Shown piece after piece: positions 28,932 through 38,578 of a DNA stretch of 64,000 nucleotides. The stretch spans positions 2,816,199 to 2,880,198 of the forward strand of contig CM001633.1 in assembly GCA_000309945.1 (NCBI GenBank), written 5' to 3'. Within the stretch, counting starts at the first letter, position 1, and every line of letters starts with the position of its first letter. The notes beneath the pieces were generated by a model. It saw only the letters and a program-made list of their open reading frames with translations. It had not been told where the DNA came from and did no database searches. The stretch is from Leptolyngbyaceae cyanobacterium JSC-12 (GTDB taxonomy: Bacteria > Cyanobacteriota > Cyanobacteriia > Leptolyngbyales > Leptolyngbyaceae). A program made the position numbers and the translations under genes.

Positions 28932-29027
28932 TGATTATTTTTAACAAAGGTTTATCAACCGCTTCTTATGATAATAGCGTGTTGCTTCTAGGCAGGCATC
29001 CTCTATTCTCCCCGCCTGCCCCACCGA

Positions 29028-29058
29028 ATAAAAAACCCCCCGTAGGAGGACGAGGGGA
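29028..29058 (-). terminator. rho-independent terminator
   Basis: On the minus strand, CCCCTCG and CGGGGGG form a seven-pair stem (one G-U) around a short loop and are followed directly by six T residues. It lies about 360 bases past the mutS stop codon and 100 bases before the MFS gene start, so it ends either a long mutS 3' region or a separate non-coding transcript. Confidence 0.8.
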
Positions 29059-29415
29059 ATGATGGCTAAGGAGCAGTCAGACAGGAAATCTAAAGTCATC
29101 TATTCAAGTCAAGCGTTTAGTCAGGCACCCTAAACTAATCCTCGGTTTTAGGTTGCTCGGCAATTGCTATTCTTTACTCTATGTCAGTTGCGGGTGTTGC
29201 TTGAGTGACCAACAACATCTTTACCTGTGTTCCGTATCACAGCAAATCTGCTGAGATATGGCTTCGGTCAGAAAAGTTAGGACAAAACAGCCGTCGGTTT
29301 TTGGTAGGCTGCCCTAACTCGCCTTTACCAGGATTGCATCGCGATCGCTAGAATCGGGGCCTTTACTTTTTAGCCTTGCAGCACAGCATTCTGATGCTGT
29401 TCATTCAATATTCTA
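29059..29415 (-). other. structured non-coding stretch downstream of mutS
   Basis: No reading frame of note. It contains a strong composite hairpin at 29275-29318 (GTTAGG and CAGCC pairing with GGCTG and CCTAAC), a second hairpin CAGCAT-TCTG-ATGCTG at 29384-29399, and partial pairing between 29180 and 29218. Ending in the terminator at 29028-29058, it could encode a small regulatory RNA. It does not match what I remember of tmRNA, RNase P RNA or Yfr1. It could equally be the mutS 3' untranslated region. Confidence 0.4.
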
Positions 29416-32259
29416 TCAACTAAATATATCAAGTTGTTCGGTAAGTGCACCTGATTCACCATATGATTTGCTAGTTTTCTCCTTTATTGATTTTTCAGAA
29501 CCCGTTTTACGCAGTCCAATCGCAATTTTGCTATGCTTCTCAATTTGAGTCATCACTTGTTTCGCCCGTTGGATTACTGATGCAGGCAGCCCTGCCAGTC
29601 GCCCCGCCTCAATGCCATAGGAGCGATCAGCTCCGCCAGGCTGCACTTTGTGCAAAAACACGATCTGATCAGGCATTTCCTTCACTGTCACCTGATAGTT
29701 TGCAACATTCGGCAAAATCGATGCTAGCTCATTCAATTCATGGTAATGCGTGGCAAAAATCGTTCTCGCTTGAATTTCAGTTGCCAGGTATTCTGCCACC
29801 GACCAGGCAATTGAAAGTCCATCAAACGTTGCCGTGCCACGCCCAATTTCATCCAGCAATACTAGCGATCGCGCTGTGGCATGGTTCAAAATATTCGCCG
29901 TTTCATTCATTTCCACCATGAATGTCGATTGTCCTGTTGCGAGGTCATCCACCGCTCCTACCCGCGTAAAAATGCGATCGCAAATTGCCAGCCTCGCCGC
30001 TCGTGCGGGAACATAGCTGCCCATCTGCGCCATCAATTGAATCAGCCCCACTTGCCGCAAATAACAGCTTTTACCACTGGCATTAGGTCCCGTCAGGATG
30101 ATCAGATCAGGAGGCAGGATATCGGGTGATGAGAGGGTAGGGTAATGGGGTAATGGGGTGGAGCTTTGAGGTTTGAGTTCTAGGTTTTGAGGATTTACCG
30201 CCTGCGTCGCCGCTTCCCTACCTTCTCTGGCCTTCTCAACTCCCTCATTCCCCAAGTCTGTTGAATTTGGGACAAAGAAACCTGCTGGTAGGGATTGCTC
30301 TACCACAGGGTGCCGACCATCGAGAATTTGTATCTCTCGCCCTTGCGTCATCTGGGGACGACAATAGCCTTGCATGGCAGCTACTTCTGCTAACCCACAG
30401 AGCACATCGGCAGCAGCGACGGAACGAGCAACCGAGCGAATCTGATCAACGTGTTCACCGACAGTTGCCCGCAGTTGAGCAAAAATGTCGTACTCCAGAC
30501 GATTGAGAGATTCGCGTGCGTTTAAGATACGATTTTCGCGTTCTTTGAGTTCAACGGTGATATAGCGTTCTTCATTGGTCAGAGTTTGTTTGCGATCGTA
30601 GCCTTCTGGCACCTGGTTGGATTTGGCGCGGGAGATACTGATGTAATAGCCAAAGGTTTTGCTGTAGCCAACCTTCAGAGTTGGAATGCCTGTGCGATCG
30701 CGCTCAATCGCTTCCAGGTTTTTGATCCACTCCTGATCGTCCTCCACTTGCTGGCGCAGTGCATCCAATTGAGGATTTACCCCAGAGCGGATCAGGTTGC
30801 CTTCGGTGAGGGAAAGGGGAGGGTTCTCAACTAAATGAGCATGGAGGTGATGCCCCAGGACTTCTAGTTCTGGTGGAACAGATTGCAGCGCGACCAAGTA
30901 AGGAGATCGGGCTTTGGCAACCACCATTGCCAGATCAGGCAGACGCTCGCAGGAATCAGCGATCGCCACCAGATCACGGGCATTGGCAGTTCCTGATCCT
31001 GCCCGCCCAGCTAACCGTTCCAGGTCATAAATTTGCTTGAGCAACTTCTGGATGTTTTGTCGTAAAAAACTGTTGCAGGACAATTCTTCAATCGTGTCCT
31101 GCCGAGCCATGATATCGTCTATCTTGAGCAACGGTTGCAACAGCCAGCGCCGAAGCGCCCGACTGCCCATTGCCGTTACAGTCCGATCCAGTGCCCATAA
31201 TAATGATCCGTGATAGGTACCATCCCGTGCCGTTTGGGTGATTTCCAAATTGCGTCGTGTTTGATGATCAATGGTCAGATATTCTGTCAGCGTATAGGTG
31301 CAGAGGGGTTGCAGCGGCACAGGTCGCAGAGCTGAGTGCTGCTGACTCACAACCGATGCCTTTTTTCCCGTTTCTCCTACACCCCGCTCAGAGGTGTTCT
31401 CCAGATATTCCAGCAAGCCTCCGGCTGCTCGCACTGCCAGCGGTAACTGTTCACAGCCCATCCCTTCCAGCGATCGCACTTTAAACCGTCGTAGCAAGCG
31501 ATAGCGGGCTTCTGCCAGCACAAACGGAGCCTGAGAGCGCAGCGTATAACAAAATTGGGACGGCAAATAATCGGGCAACCGCTCCGACTTTTCTCCTGGA
31601 CGCAGCAGGCTTACCAGATCAGGCGCGTCGGTAGGCACCAACACTTCCGCAGGCTGGAGACGCATTAACTCTTGCGTTAGTTGCTCCAAATTTTCTGACT
31701 GAGTGGTGAGAAATTCGCCCGTGGAAACATCAGCATATGCCAAACCCCAATGGGTTCCGGCAACCACCACAGCTACCAAAAAATTATTACGCCGGGCATT
31801 CAGCATCCCCTCTTCCAACACAGTGCCAGGCGTAATCACTCGCGTCACTTCTCGCTGCACCAGTCGCCCCTGCGCTTCGCTGGCATCTTCCGTTTGGTCA
31901 CACACGGCAACAGCGTATCCCCGCTCCACTAGCATGGCGCAATATCGATCCAGAGCATGGTGGGGAATCCCTGCCAGCGGCACCTGCCCAATTTCTTCCC
32001 CTGCGTGCTTGGCGGTCAGAACAATCTCTAACTCTCGTGAAACAGCGATCGCATCCTGAAAAAACGTTTCGTAAAAATCTCCAATTCGGTACAGCAGCAG
32101 CGCATGGGGATACTGGTCTTTCAGTTCCACATAGTGACGCATCATGGGCGTAAGGGCATCACGGTTGACTTCCTGATGATGGGCATAACGAACTTTGTAT
32201 TTAACCAATCGCTCCGGCAAGTCAGAAAGGGAATCAGGAGCAGATGCAGAATCCGTCAT
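29416..32259 (-). CDS. mutS: DNA mismatch repair protein MutS
   Basis: A 947-residue MutS1. The mismatch-recognition motif is present ([13 protein letters not shown]), as are the connector and lever domains, and the ATPase with Walker [15 protein letters not shown] at about 720, Walker [12 protein letters not shown] and the C-terminal HTH region. The Ser-Cys in the P-loop is, from memory, usual in cyanobacterial MutS. A hydrophilic insert of about 45 residues (around 670-712, including [18 protein letters not shown]) separates the clamp region from the ATPase. Its DNA is built of GGGTAATGGGGTAATGGGGT-type short repeats normally seen between genes. A second shorter insert lies near residue 315. 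Confidence 0.96.
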   Translation of the reverse strand: MTDSASAPDSLSDLPERLVKYKVRYAHHQEVNRDALTPMMRHYVELKDQYPHALLLYRIGDFYETFFQDAIAVSRELEIVLTAKHAGEEIGQVPLAGIPHHALDRYCAMLVERGYAVAVCDQTEDASEAQGRLVQREVTRVITPGTVLEEGMLNARRNNFLVAVVVAGTHWGLAYADVSTGEFLTTQSENLEQLTQELMRLQPAEVLVPTDAPDLVSLLRPGEKSERLPDYLPSQFCYTLRSQAPFVLAEARYRLLRRFKVRSLEGMGCEQLPLAVRAAGGLLEYLENTSERGVGETGKKASVVSQQHSALRPVPLQPLCTYTLTEYLTIDHQTRRNLEITQTARDGTYHGSLLWALDRTVTAMGSRALRRWLLQPLLKIDDIMARQDTIEELSCNSFLRQNIQKLLKQIYDLERLAGRAGSGTANARDLVAIADSCERLPDLAMVVAKARSPYLVALQSVPPELEVLGHHLHAHLVENPPLSLTEGNLIRSGVNPQLDALRQQVEDDQEWIKNLEAIERDRTGIPTLKVGYSKTFGYYISISRAKSNQVPEGYDRKQTLTNEERYITVELKERENRILNARESLNRLEYDIFAQLRATVGEHVDQIRSVARSVAAADVLCGLAEVAAMQGYCRPQMTQGREIQILDGRHPVVEQSLPAGFFVPNSTDLGNEGVEKAREGREAATQAVNPQNLELKPQSSTPLPHYPTLSSPDILPPDLIILTGPNASGKSCYLRQVGLIQLMAQMGSYVPARAARLAICDRIFTRVGAVDDLATGQSTFMVEMNETANILNHATARSLVLLDEIGRGTATFDGLSIAWSVAEYLATEIQARTIFATHYHELNELASILPNVANYQVTVKEMPDQIVFLHKVQPGGADRSYGIEAGRLAGLPASVIQRAKQVMTQIEKHSKIAIGLRKTGSEKSIKEKTSKSYGESGALTEQLDIFS

Positions 32260-32531
32260 GGAGAGTCATTGAATGCGAAATCTTCAATGACTCTAGCGCA
32301 AGCCTGGGGGAAATTTTAGATTTAGGATGTTTGATTTTGGATTTTCAACCGATAGCTACTGGTTTACCCTAAAGACCAATTCATGAACTACAGATGCGAG
32401 GGGTAGAAAACCGCTAGCGACATAACAACCAAATTTCTATTGACAACCTCAGAATTTTGGTTAGTCAATCCTCAGTCTCTCCGCAGCACTGACTTAAGTC
32501 ATAATTATTTGCTGTTATTGAAGTGAATAAT
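32260..32531. other. upstream region between mutS and the small plus-strand genes
   Basis: AT-rich, no coding frame. It should hold the divergent mutS promoter and a plus-strand promoter. A TTGACA at 32440-32445 is present, but no convincing -10 follows at standard spacing. Confidence 0.35.
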
Positions 32532-32669
32532 ATGCTTTGTTGGTTTCAACTCTATATAACTCTGCAAGTAGTCATCAGCTTATTTTTTACTTATCCAGAG
32601 AGAGCTTCTGATTATCCAACTGGTTTGAGCAACGCATTAATGATTATCCTAATTGTTTATGCCACCTGA
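32532..32669 (+). CDS. possible 45-residue hydrophobic peptide
   Basis: ATG at 32532 opens 45 codons: two hydrophobic stretches (CWFQLYITLQVVISLFFTYP and ALMIILIVYAT) separated by a polar turn (ERASDYPTGLSN), giving a small hairpin-like membrane peptide. Its stop codon lies 11 bases inside the next frame (ATG at 32659), the kind of overlap that couples translation. No ribosome site is strong, and no family is recognised. Hydrophobic peptides next to a small partner gene can be toxins, but nothing here proves it. Confidence 0.35.
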   Translation: MLCWFQLYITLQVVISLFFTYPERASDYPTGLSNALMIILIVYAT

Positions 32670-32899
32670 AGCATTTTTCGATTCTTGTCCAATTCATTTG
32701 CTCACAACTGCTACTCTGGCTCGCTGTGTAGTCTCGCTGTGTAGTTAAGACTCTGGCACAATCTGGGCTACCCGCTGACCTGAATATTTTACGAACAACC
32801 GCTCAACACAATAACGTGATTGCAGGTATCCGTGCCTCCGTCTTACAAACAGGCACTATCTACCTCAACGATTCTATCTGGCTAGAGACATCTGGGTAA
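32659..32899 (+). pseudogene. 75-residue small gene interrupted by a 13-bp tandem duplication
   Basis: The frame from ATG 32659 reads MPPEAFFDSCPIHLLTTATL and then hits a stop right after a perfect 13-bp tandem duplication (32720-32745). Removing one copy joins it in frame to 50 further codons (KTLAQSGLPADLNILRTTAQ through IAGIRASVLQTGTIYLNDSI to SG-stop at 32899), giving a 75-residue protein-like product. The good fit of both halves on exactly one-unit removal is strong evidence of a recent frameshift. Family not recognised. The product would be soluble and lacks membrane segments. Confidence 0.5.
32720..32745. repeat. 13-bp perfect tandem duplication
   Basis: CTCGCTGTGTAGT occurs twice head-to-tail (32720-32732, 32733-32745). 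It creates a stop codon in the small plus-strand gene described at 32659-32899. Reversible slippage across such a repeat could switch the gene on and off. Confidence 0.95.
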
Positions 32900-32930
32900 A
32901 TAGCAAGTGGCTTTAAGATGGAGGCGATCG

Positions 32931-34046
32931 CTACTTGAAATAACCAGAGCCACTGTAGGTTAGCTTCAGTTGACTGCGACTTTGCCGAGCTTGACGGGCT
33001 TTGAGCCTGGCACGCCATTCTCGAATTTCACTAGCTCGTCGCATCACAGGAGGCGTATAACCAGACGCATCCATGTTCACTAATTCCATTTCAGGAGTTG
33101 CATGGGGGCGCACCCGGATATCGTTCATACACTCGCCTAATTGCTGGAAATAGGGTTCTAACTGCAAAATCGTAAGGACATCCGTCGCCGATTTAAAGCG
33201 TTCCTGTGGCGTAATTCTCAGCATTTTATTCAACACATTGGCAAAGGGAGCACTCACTTCAACGAGGTCTTGCCAGCGCACTTCTCCTGATGCAAATTCA
33301 TAGTCAAATTCCAGCGGAGACTTGCCAGAAAGCAAATACAGACAGGTAACGCCAAGGGCATATAAATCACTGGAATACACGGGGCGGGAAGCTAGCTGTT
33401 CCGGTGGGGCAAACCCAACAGTGCCCACAAATTGCGTCGTAGATTGTTTACAGCCCGATTCATCGAGTTGAGAAATGGTTTCTTTGACTGCGCCAAAATC
33501 AATGAGTACTAGCCGTCCATCATCTTTACAGCGGATCAAATTAGTGGGCTTAATATCCCGATGAATCACATTTTTGCCGTGAATATATTGCAATAGAGGC
33601 AAAAACTCCCACAAAAACTGTTTAACCTGCGCTTCTGAGAAGGGTCCCTTCCGGCGGACTTCTTTCGCTAAGGTGCACCCACGCACAAACTCTTGTACCA
33701 GATAAAATTCGCCATCTAGCTCAAAATAATCTAACAGCAGGGGGATTTGAGCATGATTACCCAATTTTGCCAGGGTTTTGGCTTCTTGTTCAAACCGTTG
33801 CCGTGCTCGATTGAGTGCACCTGGATCGTTGACTTTTGGGCAAAGCTGCTTAATGACGCAAAGTGGTTCACCTGGCAGGGCCACATCCCGCGCTAAAAAA
33901 GTAACTCCAAAGCCGCCTCGACCCAAAATCTTCAGAATCTCGTAGCGATCGCGAAACCGCCGTCTTGTGCCACAGAGCTTTCCCAACAATGTTTGGCGGA
34001 GATTATTTTCACAGAGGTTGGTTAGGTCTGCCAGTGAAGAGTCCAT
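32931..34046 (-). CDS. Hanks-type serine/threonine protein kinase
   Basis: A 371-residue kinase with a full catalytic domain at about 33-300: glycine loop GRGGFGVTF, catalytic lysine in CVIKQL, HRDIKPTN catalytic loop, DFGAVKE, and the APPEQ activation-segment end. This is the usual cyanobacterial short kinase with the N-terminal CGTRRRFRDRYEILKILG region. The C-terminal 70 residues are basic (ARLKARQARQSRSQLKL) with no membrane segment or repeat domain. Targets are unknown. It is divergent from the proline/glutamine-rich membrane protein gene at 34224. Confidence 0.95.
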   Translation of the reverse strand: MDSSLADLTNLCENNLRQTLLGKLCGTRRRFRDRYEILKILGRGGFGVTFLARDVALPGEPLCVIKQLCPKVNDPGALNRARQRFEQEAKTLAKLGNHAQIPLLLDYFELDGEFYLVQEFVRGCTLAKEVRRKGPFSEAQVKQFLWEFLPLLQYIHGKNVIHRDIKPTNLIRCKDDGRLVLIDFGAVKETISQLDESGCKQSTTQFVGTVGFAPPEQLASRPVYSSDLYALGVTCLYLLSGKSPLEFDYEFASGEVRWQDLVEVSAPFANVLNKMLRITPQERFKSATDVLTILQLEPYFQQLGECMNDIRVRPHATPEMELVNMDASGYTPPVMRRASEIREWRARLKARQARQSRSQLKLTYSGSGYFK

Positions 34047-34223
34047 GAGGGTTCAGTCGTAACCAGATTAAGATCTCATTCTGATTCCAGTCTAAGGACT
34101 AATCTGGGCTTCTGTGTCAAATCTTTACAGTTACAGCACATATATCCTCTGGTAATAGCGGCTTTCTGGTTGCATTTAGTAGAATTGCAGCTATCATAGC
34201 GGCGATTCATTGACCTGGATTGT

Positions 34224-35069
34224 ATGGAACAGCAACCCGTTCAGCCTCATACCATTGCTTCACATCCTGTTGCTCCCCCAGCAATGCCGAATCGAGCTAC
34301 AAATGATACAGTGATGCGATGGTTTAATCATCTCCTGAAAACCCGTCCGATGGCGTTTTGGGGAGGCGTTTGGGTATCTGTATTTCTCATTGCTGTTGTG
34401 GCGTTTGGCAGTTTGATGAGTCCCAATGCGGCAGAACGGCGGAGTGTGTCAGCGATCGCGATCGGGTCAGATTCTGTCGTGGCAACTCAACCCATCGAGC
34501 AAAAAGGAAAGATTCCTTTTTGGCTATTTGGGGCGATCGCGGTGACCTGTACGGCAGGTTCATTCCTGATTTCCCGTCAACTATCCCCTGCATCGTCGGT
34601 GTCATCACGCCCAGCACAAGCCCACACACGACAGCAATTGGTTCGCCAAGCTCGCCCCTCACCTGTTCAGCAACCCCAGAAGCAACGAACTCAGCATCCG
34701 TTACCGAAACAGCGAACCAAGCAATTACAGCGATCGCCCAAACCACTCAAGCATCAACCAAAGCGGCTCAAGCCTTACTCCCCGCAGGAAGCGCTGTTTC
34801 GTGGAGTCTCTTCCCAACCCTATGCGGTTTCTCCGCTGCCCGTGACCGCGATTTCCCAGGAAGCAAATCCCAGCTATTCTGTGCCTGTAAGTGTTAGCCA
34901 ATCCGTTGGCAAATCTACGCCAACCCAACCTGGTCTGGAGCGTTCACCTCAGCAAGTTCCGGTGACAGTTGTTCCAACCGATCAGAGTCATCCATTAGAT
35001 TGGAGTGAACCGCGGTTGGCAGAGGCGATGGATTTAAGAAAGCGAAAGTCTATCAAGTCCTGGCTTTAA
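34224..35069 (+). CDS. two-pass membrane protein with long basic Pro/Gln tail, unknown function
   Basis: A 281-residue protein: polar N-terminus, a first membrane helix at about 44-65 (AFWGGVWVSVFLIAVVAFGS), a second at about 98-117 (FWLFGAIAVTCTAGSFLISR), then a strongly basic, repetitive Q/P/K/R-rich region (about 130-190) and a Ser/Val-rich tail ending RKRKSIKSWL. No family recognised. An overlapping +2 frame at 34358-34897 is open only because of the biased composition. The basic tail could bind nucleic acid or acidic protein, but this is speculation. Confidence 0.65.
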   Translation: MEQQPVQPHTIASHPVAPPAMPNRATNDTVMRWFNHLLKTRPMAFWGGVWVSVFLIAVVAFGSLMSPNAAERRSVSAIAIGSDSVVATQPIEQKGKIPFWLFGAIAVTCTAGSFLISRQLSPASSVSSRPAQAHTRQQLVRQARPSPVQQPQKQRTQHPLPKQRTKQLQRSPKPLKHQPKRLKPYSPQEALFRGVSSQPYAVSPLPVTAISQEANPSYSVPVSVSQSVGKSTPTQPGLERSPQQVPVTVVPTDQSHPLDWSEPRLAEAMDLRKRKSIKSWL

Positions 35070-35114
35070 AGCGGCTCACCTCAACCAGTTGCAGTTTCAA
35101 ACCATTGCTTTAAT

Positions 35115-38066
35115 TCAAAGCTTCAAGAGAGTTTCCCAGTCTTGAATTGCTTTTTCAGACCACATCCAGTTTTTGGCCAGGGCATCTGGACGGAAGTTCA
35201 CAGCATCATTTTGGAGCACCATCTGACGCCGCTTCAGTGCTGCATCCCGCAGGATGGCTTGCTGGTCAGGAGGTTGATTTTCGGCTGATTTCATCGCAGT
35301 CAACGCTAACCCCGCATAAGCCGTCAAGGTTTCGGGTTTGAAAGGGGCATTCGCTTGAGATGGCTGGTTGGGGTCAGCATTTTTGCCCGCAAGCCGTAGG
35401 GAGGTCCACCAAGTTTGCTCCGCTCGATCAAGCTTGCCCTGAGCATAGTAAGCAAATCCTAGGGCATTGAGCCGCTGAGGAGTAGGATCTGCTTTGACTG
35501 CCTTATCCCACAGTTCTCGTGCAGGTTCAGCGCTAGTATCTCGCTGTGCTAGCCAACGTTGCCATGCTAATCGCCCTTTCAAAAAAAGAATGGCTGGTTC
35601 CTCAGCATATTGGCTGGGAACTGCTTGCAACCAGCGGTCAGTATCCTCTAAAGCATTGGGTTTATTGTCAAGCAGGGTCGTAATCGCCTTTTCTGCCTCT
35701 GCCACATTGCCTTTTTGCAGTTCCTCGGTTGCCAAGGTGGTTAGGACAGATGGGGGCAGGTGCTTGAGTGGGTTGCTGGGTTCAGCAGAGGTTGAATTAG
35801 AAAAGTTGGGGAGCGGCAACAGGGGAGCCAGCTTATCCCAATAAAACCAGCTTGCAAGTGCAGCAGATAGCGCGATCGCTCCTACTCCACCCCACAACCA
35901 CACGTTACGAGGTTTAGCTAAGGTCGTCACAAGTTTTGCTGCAGGTTGGGGCTTTTGAATTGGTAGCGATGGGGAAATAGGCACGGGGGGATTCCCCTGA
36001 TCACTTAAAGCATTACGCAGATTCGTACTAGCTTCGGTAAGCGTGGGGTCAAGCTGAACAGCGCGGCTATATGCCTTGATGGCTTCATTGACTTTGCCCT
36101 GCTGGTAAAATGCTAACCCTAGCCGATTGAATGCGATCGCACAGCCAGAGTCTAACCGAATTGCCTGGTTATAAGCTGCGATCGCTTCTGTTAAATACCC
36201 TTTTTGATATAACGCCCAACCCAGGTTGGTATACGCTTCCACGCTGTTCGGATTTTCCTGGACTGCTCGACTCCCTGCCGTAATTTCGTCCGTCAGAGTG
36301 CCCATGTCCGCCAGCACATTCTCCAATTCTGAGTAAACCTTGGTGTCATCGACATCCAATAGCGCATCAGCAGGTCGGGAACTGAGCAACGCAGAACTGC
36401 CAGAACGAACGTTGCCAGAGGCAGTGGAAGTGCCATATTGCCCTGCATTCAAGGCTTGGAAATATTCTTCCTGTTTTGGTTTACCCCTTGAGGTAGGCAA
36501 CAAACTTTCAGCCGCTGAAGCAGGCAGCATCGGTTCCTCTGGCTCCAACAAAGTTGGACTATGAGAAAGCTCATGCACAAGTTGCGCCACTCGTTCTTCT
36601 TCCGGGGGATCAGGGTCATCAAATTCCAGGTCGTCAAAATCAGGAACAGCCTCTTGATCGATTAACACTGAACCCGTGTGAACATCAGCAGCAGGAGAGG
36701 AAGCAACCACTGAGGGATCTGCTTGGGTTAGGACGGGCGATCGCCCGTTTTCAAACCCAGCCTCGCCAGGCTCGATGCCTAACACCGGCGTCTCAAACGT
36801 GTTATAAAACCCGCTGTAGCCCACGCCAGCAAACGGTGGCTCAACTGATTGGGCAGAGTGACTTACTAAGGGTTGTAAGAACCCATCAAACTCTGGATGT
36901 AAATATAGAATGGGCAACGCCCAGTAGAGTTGATCTGACCCGTAGGAAGAAACCAATCCCTGGCGAGTACGGCTCAAGCTCAAATCAATCGGATAAGCCT
37001 GTTTCAAGTTCCGGTAAAACAATCGACTCAGGTTCAATGCCACATCATCAGGAATCCGCTCTGCCATCGCCAACACCGCTGGAATTCCCCGCCTGACCAG
37101 TGATTCTGCCAGATTACCCTCACCTGTTTGCCCAGAGTCGGCAGTTGCTGTGTAAACGCCCCGGCATGAGTTAAAGACTGCCATCCGCACACCGTTATTC
37201 ACTAGCAAGCCAGCCAGATCTTCTCCGCTCAAAACCTCGGTAAGCCCAGTTCGATTATTCACCAGGTAAAGACTGCCACCTGCTGCACTAAGGTCGCTAT
37301 GCCCAGCATAATGCAGCACCTGGTAATGATTATGTTCAAGCGCCTGAGTTAACTCTTCCCGTCCCGGTTGTTCTAAAATCGTGAGTTCGATCGCTGAAAA
37401 TTGACTTACACTCGTTTGAGTAGTGGCTTTGAGTTCCTGTTGCAAATGGGCTGCCTCTTGTCTCAGCGCCAGCACTTCCTGATCACTAGGAGCCGATAAC
37501 ACCATCAAAATCTTCAATGCCTGACTTGAATCTCCCGTAACCGCTTTGCGGAACGGTTGATGAGATTTGAGAACTGCAAAACTGGAATGATAGCGAGAAA
37601 AGATCACCTCAGTACCCGTTGCCAAAGGGCGATCGCCCGCATACAGAACTTCCCAAGGTAACCGATGCAACTTTGTGCCCTTCAACCCCAACCGAAACCG
37701 CAAACGCTGGTGCTGATGTTGAGCAATTCCCTGCGCCATCATCCAACTATCCCGAATCGTGCCCTGGAACAGCGCATTGTAAAGCCGTTGTCCAAATGCG
37801 ACTAAGTTAGCAGCAGCTTTGCTTTGATTCAGTGATGAGAATGCCGATGTCCTGTTTTGAATAGATCCAGTATCAGAACCAATCCCACTCCGCAATAGCC
37901 CAATCAATGGGTCACCCATCAACAGCCCTGCTTCAGTGAGCCAATCATCTACATACCAAATCAAATGCTCCTCTGCCAATGGCACCCCAGGCGCAACCTG
38001 TTCAGTCCGCACCAAATACTCGTTATCTCGAATTGGTGTTATGGAGAGATGAAATTCCTGGGTCAC
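35115..38066 (-). CDS. CHAT-domain protease with TPR repeats and a membrane helix
   Basis: A 983-residue caspase-like protein starting with GTG. The CHAT domain occupies about 180-400 with the catalytic dyad visible: His in LHYAGHSD (H252/H256) and Cys in VFNSCRG (C301). A disordered acidic linker (about 430-590) follows, then two or three TPR units (ENPNSVEAYTNLGWALYQKG, KVNEAIKAYSRAVQLDPTL), one transmembrane helix near 745 (LWGGVGAIALSAALASWFYW) and further TPRs (AEKAITTLLDNKP, KADPTPQRLNALGFAYYAQG). CHAT-TPR proteins include Craspase-type and predicted conflict proteases. Here no CRISPR or other effector is adjacent; the kinase and the 34224 protein are the nearest neighbours. Confidence 0.9.
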   Translation of the reverse strand: MTQEFHLSITPIRDNEYLVRTEQVAPGVPLAEEHLIWYVDDWLTEAGLLMGDPLIGLLRSGIGSDTGSIQNRTSAFSSLNQSKAAANLVAFGQRLYNALFQGTIRDSWMMAQGIAQHQHQRLRFRLGLKGTKLHRLPWEVLYAGDRPLATGTEVIFSRYHSSFAVLKSHQPFRKAVTGDSSQALKILMVLSAPSDQEVLALRQEAAHLQQELKATTQTSVSQFSAIELTILEQPGREELTQALEHNHYQVLHYAGHSDLSAAGGSLYLVNNRTGLTEVLSGEDLAGLLVNNGVRMAVFNSCRGVYTATADSGQTGEGNLAESLVRRGIPAVLAMAERIPDDVALNLSRLFYRNLKQAYPIDLSLSRTRQGLVSSYGSDQLYWALPILYLHPEFDGFLQPLVSHSAQSVEPPFAGVGYSGFYNTFETPVLGIEPGEAGFENGRSPVLTQADPSVVASSPAADVHTGSVLIDQEAVPDFDDLEFDDPDPPEEERVAQLVHELSHSPTLLEPEEPMLPASAAESLLPTSRGKPKQEEYFQALNAGQYGTSTASGNVRSGSSALLSSRPADALLDVDDTKVYSELENVLADMGTLTDEITAGSRAVQENPNSVEAYTNLGWALYQKGYLTEAIAAYNQAIRLDSGCAIAFNRLGLAFYQQGKVNEAIKAYSRAVQLDPTLTEASTNLRNALSDQGNPPVPISPSLPIQKPQPAAKLVTTLAKPRNVWLWGGVGAIALSAALASWFYWDKLAPLLPLPNFSNSTSAEPSNPLKHLPPSVLTTLATEELQKGNVAEAEKAITTLLDNKPNALEDTDRWLQAVPSQYAEEPAILFLKGRLAWQRWLAQRDTSAEPARELWDKAVKADPTPQRLNALGFAYYAQGKLDRAEQTWWTSLRLAGKNADPNQPSQANAPFKPETLTAYAGLALTAMKSAENQPPDQQAILRDAALKRRQMVLQNDAVNFRPDALAKNWMWSEKAIQDWETLLKL

Positions 38067-38394
38067 AATACCCCTCCCAGAAAACGGTGGATGCGCAGCC
38101 TGTATACATGGACGTACAGTTCTTCAGAAGAGCTTCTAAAATTGAACCGCACTACCCCTCTTTGTTTAAATCAACAGTTGAGGGAAGGTATCAGGCTGAA
38201 ATTGAAATTACTGGATCAACTGTCCGTCTCTCAGTGTACCCAGATTTAACTGGCAGAAAGCAAACCCTCGATTAAATGACAGCACAAGCGACTTAGAACC
38301 TTCCTCCACTCTCGCTCATTCATAGCATTTCAGCAATTCTGACGAGCAATTTATTAAAACTTTGCGAAAATAAATACTGAAAGCTTTGTCTAGC

Positions 38395-38578
38395 TTGACA
38401 CGCAACCTCCGGGAACAGCTTATCCTCGTCCAATCGTTACCAAAACTTTAAGTCAAGCCAGATAAACTTCAACGTTTCTCCATACAACTCTCCGGACGGG
38501 TTGGCTAAGCCAGGGAATTCAGTAGGTGGTAGATGCACCCTGATTTGGCACCCCAACTCAGCAATGGGTTGGGGTTTT
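38395..38578 (+). ncRNA. candidate small RNA or leader attenuator
   Basis: A 5' stretch with a TTGACA at 38395-38400 leads, through a region with small hairpins (GGTTGGCTAAGCC near 38500), to a textbook terminator: CCCCAACTCA (38551-38560), GCAA loop, TGGGTTGGGG (38565-38574) and TTTT. The next gene (thioredoxin-like) starts 56 bases later in the same direction. This is therefore either a free-standing small RNA or a conditional terminator in that gene's leader. No known riboswitch class was recognised. The remaining 38067-38394 sequence shows no convincing gene. Confidence 0.5.
38551..38578 (+). terminator. rho-independent terminator upstream of the thioredoxin-like gene
   Basis: Ten-pair stem (one G-T) with a GCAA tetraloop followed by TTTT, as strong as any terminator in the window. 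Its position before, not after, the gene is what makes an attenuator or small RNA likely. Confidence 0.8.

Noticed and set aside
29059-29415. Candidate tmRNA, 6S RNA or RNase P RNA
   Set aside because: None of the expected conserved end sequences (for example GGTTCGAATCC-type tRNA-like end or RNase P core) was seen; kept only as an unassigned structured region.
34358-34897. 179-codon +2 frame overlapping the 34224 gene
   Set aside because: The 34224 frame has two good membrane helices and a proper start; the other frame is open because of biased codon composition in the Q/P/K-rich part.
37979-38275. 98-codon plus-strand frame overlapping the CHAT gene start
   Set aside because: Its first third is antisense to the CHAT N-terminus and the remainder has no family or ribosome site.
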